Notes under the pieces: model-generated
The model's input: the letters and a program-made list of their open reading frames with translations, nothing else
Database searches by the model: none
What the model was told of the DNA's origin: nothing
Made by a program: the position numbers and the translations under genes
Part shown: in pieces, positions 35,962 through 43,264 of the stretch
Position numbering within the stretch: the first letter of the stretch is position 1
How the letters are laid out: each line of letters opens with the position of its first letter
Source of the DNA: Psychrobacter faecalis
Lineage (GTDB): Bacteria > Pseudomonadota > Gammaproteobacteria > Pseudomonadales > Moraxellaceae
NCBI RefSeq assembly: GCF_016107575.1
Contig: NZ_JABAST010000024.1
Location: forward strand, 1 to 46,293
DNA: 46,293 bases
Direction of reading: 5' to 3'

Positions 35962-35982
35962 TTATACACAGGGTTATCCACA
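35962..35982 (+). promoter_or_regulatory. Pair of DnaA-box-like sites
   Basis: TTATACACA (35962-35970) and TTATCCACA (35974-35982) stand in the same orientation 3 bp apart; the second is the perfect E. coli consensus. Both lie right of an AT-rich stretch. Function as DnaA sites is inferred. Confidence 0.5.
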
Positions 35983-36265
35983 GCTTATGGGGAGAACTCA
36001 GCAAACCCTTATGTTACCGATGTTTGCGCAGACATAAAAACTTAGAGACAGGCGAAATATTGATGATTTCTATTTTTGCAACTTTAAATTTAATAAAGAA
36101 ATTGTTCTGTTACGCCTATGTTTCACATAATGCCTGCGCCTACAGGGCGTTCAATAACAGCCTTGAATGGCTCAATATCTTAAAAACGACATGCAAAGCC
36201 TTATATGTCAAGGGCTATGCTAAAAGTAGCAAAATTCAGCTAAAAGCGGAAAAATGAATTGGCAT

Positions 36266-36302
36266 AAAAAAACGGCTAAGTACGTTATTAGTATCTTAGC
36301 CG
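36266..36302 (-). terminator. Terminator of trmB
   Basis: On the minus strand CGGCTAAG (36302-36295) pairs with CTTAGCCG (36280-36273), followed by seven Ts. Confidence 0.85.
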
Positions 36303-36338
36303 CTATCGTGCAGGAATGCTAGGGTTACGCTACCAAGC

Positions 36339-37238
36339 CTAATCCTTGATATAGATCAAATCCCAAACGCCGTGTCCGCGCTCTAAACCGCGGCGCTCAA
36401 ACTTAGTCATTGGACGAAAGTCAGGACGGACGGTGAAATTACCTGCGCCTGCTTGATTGGTCAGTCCAGCAAAAGCATCTAAAACCTCAACCATCCAAAA
36501 GGCATAATGTTCCCAGTCGGTCGCCGTATGGAACCAGCCGCCTTGTTTTAAGCTGCGCGTAACAATTGTCATGCGCTCAGGACTGACAAAACGGCGTTTA
36601 TAGTGGCGCTTTTTTTGCCACGGATCAGGGAAGTAAAGCTGAATGCGGTCGATATGATTTTCTGGTAGCTGCTTGAGCAATTGGATGGCATCACCGTTGA
36701 TGATTTTAACGTTGGTTAACCCTTGCGTCCCTGCCATATAGGCGCATTTACCGATGCCTGGCTCATGGACTTCAACACCAACAAAATTGCGCGTCGGCTC
36801 TGCGGCGGCCATCTCGATAAACGAATCGCCTAGACCAAAACCAATCTCTAAAGTCAGCGGCGCATCACTGCCATTCGGGCTATCTGCAAATAACGCGCGT
36901 AAATCGTTAATGCCCTCAAGATTGCCATCACCGAAACTGTTATTGACCAAGTAATGCGCAAACTCTGGCGCAGTCAATGCCAGTTCGGCATTTTTATTCA
37001 TGTGCGTCCGCCGTTTCATAAAGGTATTAACGATACGAATGTGCTTGTCCGTTGACTCTTCAGTCTGACTGCTGGCATCAGTATCCACATCCACGTTATC
37101 AGTATTAACGCTATCAGTGTTAATGTTAGAAGCGGTTTGCATTTCTGTGTTCATGGTATCAGCGGTATTGGGGTTTTGCGCATCAGTCGTATCGTTACCA
37201 CTACTATTGATGTCATTGTGCTTAGGATGTTGACTCAT
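36339..37238 (-). CDS. trmB: tRNA (guanine-N7)-methyltransferase TrmB, polar N-terminal tail
   Basis: TrmB makes m7G46 in tRNA with SAM. The enzyme core begins near residue 66 ([35 protein letters not shown]) and has the SAM loop [29 protein letters not shown], the GDAIQLL acidic loop, and [20 protein letters not shown], the family signature. A C-terminal [16 protein letters not shown] follows. The first 65 residues, with Asn/Asp/Thr/Ser words ([14 protein letters not shown]), are extra compared with E. coli TrmB (239). They are probably disordered. No clear ribosome binding site precedes the start, and a start nearer the domain is possible. A terminator follows downstream. Confidence 0.94.
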   Translation of the reverse strand: MSQHPKHNDINSSGNDTTDAQNPNTADTMNTEMQTASNINTDSVNTDNVDVDTDASSQTEESTDKHIRIVNTFMKRRTHMNKNAELALTAPEFAHYLVNNSFGDGNLEGINDLRALFADSPNGSDAPLTLEIGFGLGDSFIEMAAAEPTRNFVGVEVHEPGIGKCAYMAGTQGLTNVKIINGDAIQLLKQLPENHIDRIQLYFPDPWQKKRHYKRRFVSPERMTIVTRSLKQGGWFHTATDWEHYAFWMVEVLDAFAGLTNQAGAGNFTVRPDFRPMTKFERRGLERGHGVWDLIYIKD

Positions 37239-37543
37239 AGGATTAACAAAGCTTAATTAAGTAGATAAAGTTGCCTCATTATAAGTGAAATCGTCACCAC
37301 TGTGAACGCACAATACAGTTTTAGCGCACCCGCTATAACGCTTATAACTTTATAGGCTGTTTGTATATATAGGTTTCATATATATGGGTTTTCTACGCAG
37401 GGCTTTTGGCGTTATCATATAGCCAGCATGTTTTAAAAATAAGGGTTTAAAAATAACCACTTAATCAGAAACGTTGGATAAAAAAACGATATACAAATCC
37501 GCGCGTTAATATTTATGCTTAATAATCAGTAAGGCCTATCACC
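37239..37543. other. Divergent spacer trmB-DUF2628 gene
   Basis: These 305 bp hold no gene. An ATATATA/TATATAT inverted repeat stands at 37364-37385. Otherwise it is AT-rich with no clear promoter pair. Confidence 0.5.
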
Positions 37544-38473
37544 ATGTTATTTATCGAGACGGATTCGCCGCCACCGTTTTATCAAGAACAGCTGAGCGCT
37601 GCTAAACGCGAACAACTGGATAAATGGTTTATCAGTCAGCGTAGCCAGTCGTATTATCTTAAACGCTTTAAGGAGTTTGATGAGCAAGGCTACCTGTCGC
37701 CTAAATGGCACTGGGCGGCGTTCTTTGTCACCTTTCCTTGGCTGTTGTATCGCAAGCGCTATATGGATGCGATTGTATATAGCGTCGCAGGTTGGTCATT
37801 TATTCAACTGAATGTGGCGCTGATATTGGTAGCGTTTGAGTTTGTGGCGATGCCTTTTATTGCCGATGCGTATCAGATGGGCATACGTATCGCTATCGCG
37901 GCGCTGATTTGGCTGTTTTGGTCGTTTATGGTGGCACGCTGGACAGATGCTTATTATTACCGTATGGCACGGCGCGAGATTGCAGATGCTATCAATGATT
38001 ATCCGCGCGATGAAGCGGCGCAAAAAGCGCATTTAAAAAAGGAAGGCGGGGTCAGTTTATTTGGCTTAGGCTTAGGCTTTGGATTTTTTGCTTTTGCATT
38101 AATGGTAATCAAGCTACAGTTTTTGCCCATTGTCGCCAAGCCTAAAGAAAATGAAATATTATTTGATGCGTATGATACTGCTAAAACGGCACAAAATCGT
38201 GTGGCGCTTAGCTATCGGCAAACAGGACAGTGTCCGCTTAATCTGCCTTTAGATATGGGCACGCAGCAAGTCAATATCGCGGTTGATACCCAAGCTGCTG
38301 GCGTGACAAACACCGATTGCGCAGTTATCGCTACCATTCAAAACGTCAAATTTCCATTACGTTATTTAAATGAGCAGACGCTGGTTTTTTATCATCTGCC
38401 CGATAGTGATAATTGGCGCTGTACGACCTCGCTAAATAAAAGGCAAGCGCCTAAAGGCTGTAGCGAGGATTAA
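37544..38473 (+). CDS. Membrane protein: DUF2628-like domain plus pilin-like periplasmic tail
   Basis: The N-terminal half reads RFKEFDEQGYLSPKWHWAAFFVTFPWLLYRKRYMDAIVYS, the DUF2628 pattern, then three or four membrane helices. One more helix at about residues 169-191 (LFGLGLGFGFFAFALMVIKL) anchors a C-terminal part of about 110 residues. This part starts with a helix (AYDTAKTAQNRVALSYRQTGQCP) and contains four Cys (GQCPLN, NTDCAVI, WRCTTSL, KGCSED) plus short beta-strands. That is similar in look to the globular part of type IV pilins, which begins with a helix of the same kind and ends in a disulfide loop. This second part is a fold guess. AAGG precedes the ATG. It converges with the Kef-type antiporter gene. 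Confidence 0.65.
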   Translation: MLFIETDSPPPFYQEQLSAAKREQLDKWFISQRSQSYYLKRFKEFDEQGYLSPKWHWAAFFVTFPWLLYRKRYMDAIVYSVAGWSFIQLNVALILVAFEFVAMPFIADAYQMGIRIAIAALIWLFWSFMVARWTDAYYYRMARREIADAINDYPRDEAAQKAHLKKEGGVSLFGLGLGFGFFAFALMVIKLQFLPIVAKPKENEILFDAYDTAKTAQNRVALSYRQTGQCPLNLPLDMGTQQVNIAVDTQAAGVTNTDCAVIATIQNVKFPLRYLNEQTLVFYHLPDSDNWRCTTSLNKRQAPKGCSED

Positions 38474-38497
38474 TAAACGATAAAACTATAATAGCCG

Positions 38498-40384
38498 TTA
38501 GTTTTTAGAGTCAGCGGTCAGATCGTCTTTTTCATCGGCGGGTATGGATTGGTTTTTTAGCGCGTCATAAAAGTCCGTCAAATCCATTTTACGGGCTTTA
38601 TCGATATCTTCATCAAATAAGCTCTCAAGCTCCGCTATGGCTGATTGTGCCGATTCAATCATACTGGCTTCGTCGTCATAGATCGCTTGCTGGCGTTCAA
38701 TCAAATCATCATCATAATCGCGGAAAGTTTGGACGGTTTCGCGTGCTTTTTCTGCTGAGATACCAAGTAGTTGTAGCGACTCACGTGACATATCTAAAGA
38801 CGATAAATAGGTCTCACGCCAAATATGACGGACGCCGACTTCACGCAAACGGTAATAATGCTGGCGGTCACGGGCGCGTGCTAAGACAATCATATCAGGA
38901 TAGTTTTTACGCAAATATTGAGCGGTGGTAATAGAGCGCTCTACATCGTCGATGGCAAGGATAAAAACGCGTGCTTTTTTGATACCGGCGGCGCGTAGTA
39001 TCTCGGGGTTTTTTGGATCGCCATAATAGACTTGGTTACCAAATTTACGCACGAAATCGACGCGATTTGCCGAGCGCTCAATCGCTGTAAATTCGATGTT
39101 GTGCATACGCAGCACCCGACCGATAATCTGCCCCACACGCCCAAAACCGGCAATAATCACCTGATGCTCATCGTCAGGAATGGTATCGTACTCGCGGCTG
39201 GGTTTTCTTTTGGCAAAGAGCGGCTCACCGATTTTTTCTAAGAGTAAAAATGCCAGTGGCGTCAGTGCCATAGAGATGGTGACGATAAGGTTTAAAGTGT
39301 TGGCAAGCTCAGGACGCAATACATTTTGCACGCTCGCCACACTGAATAATACAAAGGCAAATTCACCACCTTGAGCGAGGGTAACCCCCAAACGAATACT
39401 GGTCGGCCAGCGATTGCCCGATACTTTTGCAATCGCAGTAATCACCGCAAATTTAATCACCATCAACGCCATAGCGCAGCCGATGATAAAGATAGGCTTT
39501 GCTAAGATGAGTTTGACATCGGTGAGCATGCCGACCGACATAAAAAACAGCCCTAACAGCAAGCCTTTAAACGGCTCGATACTGGCTTCTAGCTCATGAC
39601 GATATTCAGAATCCGCCAGCAATACGCCAGTCAAGAATGCACCTAATGCCATCGATAGGCCAATTTGTCCCATTAAAATAGACACGCCCATGACGATAAA
39701 TAAAGCGACGGCGGTTAAAAGTTCTGAAGCACCGCTAGATGCCACAAATTTAAAGAAAGGTCGAATGATATAACGGCTGGCAAAGATAAGTCCGGCAAAA
39801 ACGGCAAATACTTTACCAAAATAAATCAAATCGTAGCTTTGCTCGCGCACCCCTGATAAAAACGGAATGACGGCTAATAAAGGGATAACGGCGATATCTT
39901 GGAATAATAAAATGGTAAAGGCTTCACGGCCATGGGTACTAGAAAGCTGCTGTTTCTCTGTTAATATTTGCAGGACAAAAGCAGTGGATGACAGCGCCAA
40001 ACCAAAGCCGACGATAAAAGCAGTATCGAGCGGCAAGGTAAAAAACTGGTGTAACAGCCACATCAATAGCGTGCCTGTCAGACCGACTTGTAATCCCCCG
40101 AGGACAAATATCGAACGCCGTAGCGCCCATAATCGTGAAGGCTGCAACTCAAGACCGATAATAAACAACAGCATGACCACGCCAAACTCGGAAAAGTGCA
40201 ATAAGCTCTCGGCGTCGCCTGCAACGTCTAAACCACTGGGGCCCAATATTAAACCAGTAATCAGATATCCTAACACCGTCGCAATACCGAAACGCTTGCC
40301 AAGTGGTACAAACAGCAGCGCTGCCCCCAAGAAAATTGTAGCTTGTAACATCAAGTTTGGTGAGCCGGCGGCGGCAGCGAGCAT
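38498..40384 (-). CDS. Kef-type monovalent cation:proton antiporter (CPA2)
   Basis: About 12 helices form the CPA2 exchanger (LMLQATIFLGAALLFVPLGKRFGIATVLGYLITGLILGPSGLDV at the start, with the conserved GFGLALSSTAFVLQIL and LAQGGEFAFVLFSVA motifs). A cytoplasmic TrkA-N (KTN) nucleotide-binding domain starts near residue 408 (HQVIIAGFGRVGQIIGRVL). The tail is acidic. KefB/KefC are glutathione-gated K+ efflux systems, but the exact gating cannot be inferred, and no KefF/KefG-like ancillary oxidoreductase gene lies beside it. The length of 628 matches KefC (620). AAGGA precedes the ATG. The preceding gene of the same strand (40460-41164) is not recognised. Confidence 0.9.
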   Translation of the reverse strand: MLAAAAGSPNLMLQATIFLGAALLFVPLGKRFGIATVLGYLITGLILGPSGLDVAGDAESLLHFSEFGVVMLLFIIGLELQPSRLWALRRSIFVLGGLQVGLTGTLLMWLLHQFFTLPLDTAFIVGFGLALSSTAFVLQILTEKQQLSSTHGREAFTILLFQDIAVIPLLAVIPFLSGVREQSYDLIYFGKVFAVFAGLIFASRYIIRPFFKFVASSGASELLTAVALFIVMGVSILMGQIGLSMALGAFLTGVLLADSEYRHELEASIEPFKGLLLGLFFMSVGMLTDVKLILAKPIFIIGCAMALMVIKFAVITAIAKVSGNRWPTSIRLGVTLAQGGEFAFVLFSVASVQNVLRPELANTLNLIVTISMALTPLAFLLLEKIGEPLFAKRKPSREYDTIPDDEHQVIIAGFGRVGQIIGRVLRMHNIEFTAIERSANRVDFVRKFGNQVYYGDPKNPEILRAAGIKKARVFILAIDDVERSITTAQYLRKNYPDMIVLARARDRQHYYRLREVGVRHIWRETYLSSLDMSRESLQLLGISAEKARETVQTFRDYDDDLIERQQAIYDDEASMIESAQSAIAELESLFDEDIDKARKMDLTDFYDALKNQSIPADEKDDLTADSKN

Positions 40385-40459
40385 CTGGAATCCTTAGCGG
40401 TAACGATAAAATAAGCAGTAAAACGGGGTAGATCAATAGTCAAAAATTTTGAACATCGT

Positions 40460-41164
40460 TTATTTTTTACGATAAATCTTCCATACGCCATTGTCTGCCA
40501 GCGGATTGCTATAAGCATCGTTACGGCGTTTCCGCGGGGTCTGACGACTGTCGACGATTTTAAAATCAGGTAGGGCATGAACGATAAGCCCCGTGCGGTA
40601 AAAGCGTACGCGCTCAGGCTCTAGCATCTCGCCCTTGGTATCGCGGCAAAATACATATGCGCGCAAATCAATAAATTCACGATGCGCCACCAAACGTGCC
40701 TCATCATCATTGTCAAATACGGCACTCATACGGGCGATTTCATCGGCACTATAATCGCCACATTTATCGGTCAGCGCTCCGACCGAGCCAAAACTTTTGG
40801 ATTCTTTGGCGCGGGTCTTGGTCAGATGTAACCTTTGCACATGATAAATAAACTGCGGTATCTCAAGGCTGGCGGGCAAAGGCAAATAGTCGGGTGGCAG
40901 ATTGGCCGCCGGATAAAATGCCATCGCGCGCTCAAGCAGACTGTGCCAACGCTGCTGATAAGCTTGGACTTCGGCTAAATTGCCTTCATAAATCGGCATA
41001 TCACGAATTTGCCGCAAAATATCAGGCGGAAACTGCTCATCTCGAAAGCTGGCAATATCTTCTTGCAGCGTCGATAGCAATGCTTTGGCATGCTTTTTAC
41101 CCTCGCTTGAGATAGGGTCATCAATGTAGCTTGGAGCAACGAAAGGAGCTGAGCGTCTTGACAT
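40460..41164 (-). CDS. Unrecognised protein upstream of the Kef-type antiporter
   Basis: I do not recognise this 234-residue protein. It is soluble and has no signal peptide. Recognisable text includes LSTLQEDIASFRDEQFPPDILRQIRDMPIYEGNL, a long polar helical part, and a C-terminal basic ending (KIVDSRQTPRKRRNDAYSNPLADNGVWKIYRKK). Its composition is like that of neighbours, and the reading frame is long and unbroken, so it is probably a real gene. It lies 75 bp before the antiporter on the same strand, which may indicate co-transcription, but no functional link can be shown. The ribosome binding site is weak. Confidence 0.65.
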   Translation of the reverse strand: MSRRSAPFVAPSYIDDPISSEGKKHAKALLSTLQEDIASFRDEQFPPDILRQIRDMPIYEGNLAEVQAYQQRWHSLLERAMAFYPAANLPPDYLPLPASLEIPQFIYHVQRLHLTKTRAKESKSFGSVGALTDKCGDYSADEIARMSAVFDNDDEARLVAHREFIDLRAYVFCRDTKGEMLEPERVRFYRTGLIVHALPDFKIVDSRQTPRKRRNDAYSNPLADNGVWKIYRKK

Positions 41165-41344
41165 GGCAGAAAATAATCCAGTAGTGGCAAATTGGGCGTT
41201 TCAGCTTTAAGTATACAGAATTTAGATAAAAAATATGGCGACGCGGCCAAATTTCCCATGATTTTTAACATCCTATTACAATGAAAAAAGTCACCTGATA
41301 TAAGCTTGTTTAAAATTAACTCTCTTTCTTAGGCGCTTTTTTTT

Positions 41345-41659
41345 ATGGATAATGGCTCTAAATACTTCCTAAATCATCATAATCGGCGGAGCTTCTTAAG
41401 AATTTTTAGTAGAGTGATTTTAAAAATTACCGGTGCAGGATTGGCGCTAGTATTTGGATTTTGGTTGCTACTGGCGTCAAATATGGGACCGGTTTATCTG
41501 CCACAGTTTATGGACGGCGCGCTAGATTTTTGGATTCGCATGACGCTGTTGGGGCTGGGGCTAAGTATTTGGCTCATAACAGCAGTTTGGTTCATTTGGT
41601 TTGTGCTGCGTTATAGCCATTACTTGATAAAGTACTATTTGACAAAACGTCGCTTATAA
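41345..41659 (+). CDS. Small two-helix membrane protein
   Basis: This 104-residue protein has a basic start (HHNRRSFLRIFSRV) and two hydrophobic segments (VILKITGAGLALVFGFWLLLASN and MTLLGLGLSIWLITAVWFIWFVLRY). The end is basic (LTKRRL). No family is recognised; it could be a small inner-membrane protein. AGGCG is about 8 bases upstream. It reads divergently from the unrecognised 40460 gene. Three copies of a 17-bp unit follow its stop. Confidence 0.5.
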   Translation: MDNGSKYFLNHHNRRSFLRIFSRVILKITGAGLALVFGFWLLLASNMGPVYLPQFMDGALDFWIRMTLLGLGLSIWLITAVWFIWFVLRYSHYLIKYYLTKRRL

Positions 41660-41679
41660 ATGAAACATAAATAGACGAC

Positions 41680-41730
41680 GTTTTAATGGATAGTTGGTTT
41701 TAATGGATGGTTAGTTTTAATTGATTGTTA
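41680..41730 (+). repeat. Three tandem 17-bp units
   Basis: Units at 41680-41696, 41697-41713 and 41714-41730 all begin GTTTTAAT; the first two differ at two positions and the third is more diverged. They lie in the gap after the small membrane protein gene. Confidence 0.75.
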
Positions 41731-41823
41731 TAAGAAGGGCACTGTTTTTGATATGTCGTATCTGGCTTATTAATGGCTAATGTTTAAAGTTTAGTGTCTT
41801 AGAAATCTTACCTAAAATCATGC

Positions 41824-43029
41824 CTAATGGTTGTGACCAATATGACTATTGCTATTAGTCGCCTGCTGGGAGATATCGCAGACTAAGGCGTCGCTATGGG
41901 TTTTGGTTTGCGGATGCGCTAAGCTTTCAACCTGTATCGTTGCGTGATGAATATCAAGCTCAAGAAGGCTCTGCTCTAAACTGGCAATCAAGATACTCGA
42001 TTCATAAATACTCATTTCACCATCGACGACCACGTGACAAGATAGGGCGTTGAGACCGCTGGTGATACTCCAAACATGTAGGTCATGGACTTTTTGGACT
42101 TGTGGATGGGTAAGTAGTTTATCTTCGACCTCTACCAGTGAGATGCCTTCTGGCGTGCCTTCCATCAAGATATGTACCGAATCACGTACCACGCGATAAC
42201 CACTAAATAAAATCAATATGGCCACAATGACCGACGCTGCCGCATCTGCCCAAACCCAGCCAAAGCTCATCATCAAAAGCGCGGCAACGATAGCGGCAAC
42301 CGAACCCATTAAGTCACTTAATACGTGCAAATAAGCACTTTGCATATTTAAATTAACTGGTGCTTTAGCTTCAGTTTGTCCATCTTGCTGTGCATGGTTG
42401 TCGCCATGGTTATGATTATGTGCATGCCCATGCGTATCAGTGCCGCGACTGCCGCGATGCATCAGCCAAGCGACCACAATATTGACCAGCATACCAATGG
42501 TCGCAACGATAAGCATCCCTTGGGTCGCAATCTCAGGCGGCGAGTTAAAACGTTTAATCGCCTCATAAAAAATCATGATGGCAATAATAACCAGCGTTGC
42601 ACCATTGACCGTCGCCACCAAAATCTCAAAGCGTTTATAGCCAAAGGTTTTTTGATGGGTGGCCGCTTTTTCACCAATTTTAAAGGCCATTAACGTCGCG
42701 CCAAGCGCTACCGCGTCACTGAGCATATGACCAGCATCAGACAGCAGCGCCAAACTACCCGTGAGCCAGCCGCCAATGGCTTCGACAAACATATAGCCTG
42801 TAATGATGATAAAGCTAAACAGCAAAGTGCGCTGATAACCCTTGGTATCGCGCGGTGCAACCGTCTCTTCTAGATGCTCATCGTGGTCATGATGGTGTTG
42901 ATTATCCTTGGTATACCTGTCTTGAATATTACTATTATCTGCATGATTTTGAGCATGTTTATGGGTATCAATCGCCGCATTCTGATGAGAATGGTCATGT
43001 TGTTTAGATTTCGGGCGCTCTTGATTCAT
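41824..43029 (-). CDS. His-rich cation diffusion facilitator (CzcD-type)
   Basis: The protein is a CDF-family metal exporter: six helices with LLFSFIIITGYMFVEAIGGWLTGSLALLSDAGHMLSDAVALG, containing the HxxxD metal site (SDAGHMLSD), and later LHVLSDLMGSVAAIVAALLM, the second HxxxD. The C-terminal dimerisation domain has VHILMEGTPEGISLVEVE and HDLHVWSITSGLNALSCHV. The N-terminal 50 residues, one cytoplasmic loop (GHAHNHNHGDNHAQQDG) and the last residues (SHIGHNH) are His-rich, which suggests zinc sensing or delivery. Substrate is probably Zn2+ (maybe Co2+ or Cd2+). The length of 401 exceeds CzcD (about 310) because of the His-rich parts. The gene is alone on its strand. The start has a weak ribosome binding site. 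Confidence 0.92.
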   Translation of the reverse strand: MNQERPKSKQHDHSHQNAAIDTHKHAQNHADNSNIQDRYTKDNQHHHDHDEHLEETVAPRDTKGYQRTLLFSFIIITGYMFVEAIGGWLTGSLALLSDAGHMLSDAVALGATLMAFKIGEKAATHQKTFGYKRFEILVATVNGATLVIIAIMIFYEAIKRFNSPPEIATQGMLIVATIGMLVNIVVAWLMHRGSRGTDTHGHAHNHNHGDNHAQQDGQTEAKAPVNLNMQSAYLHVLSDLMGSVAAIVAALLMMSFGWVWADAAASVIVAILILFSGYRVVRDSVHILMEGTPEGISLVEVEDKLLTHPQVQKVHDLHVWSITSGLNALSCHVVVDGEMSIYESSILIASLEQSLLELDIHHATIQVESLAHPQTKTHSDALVCDISQQATNSNSHIGHNH

Positions 43030-43264
43030 AACAATACTCGGGATAATAAAAGGTGAAATAGAGGATTTATAAAGCTTTGATTGCTTATAAAGTTGGGCTT
43101 GCGATGCATAACCAGACAGTTATAGAGAATTTAGCACATTTACTAAAGGCTTGCTGTATCTAGGCAGTAAACGATATAAGGCGAATTTTGGCTAGCGTTC
43201 TTTATTGACGCTAATGTATAGAATGACGATTAAAACTGGCGCGGTGTATTCTAAGATTGAACGT

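Larger units (their letters stand above)
35247..36338. other. 1.1-kb non-coding region recA-trmB
   Basis: There is no convincing gene. From left to right it holds: the recA promoter, inverted repeats at 35295-35302/35388-35395 and 35351-35362, palindrome copy B (35425-35452), a possible DnaA box TTGTCCACA (35756), a very AT-rich stretch (about 35761-35930), two DnaA-box-like sites (35962-35982), and the trmB terminator (36266-36302). A short reading frame at 36024-36257 is not supported. Confidence 0.6.

Noticed and set aside
35756..35982. Calling this stretch the chromosomal origin oriC
   Set aside because: There are only two or three boxes, dnaA is not nearby, and gene directions on both sides are opposite to those expected around an origin.
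36024..36257. Possible small gene of 77 codons between the DnaA-box-like sites and trmB
   Set aside because: It starts with TTG, has no ribosome binding site, and its amino acid text does not look like a domain. Random open frames of this size are common in AT-rich DNA.
39867..40397. Plus-strand 176-codon frame within the Kef-type antiporter gene
   Set aside because: It mirrors the antiporter's membrane helices on the other strand, has no domain and no ribosome binding site.
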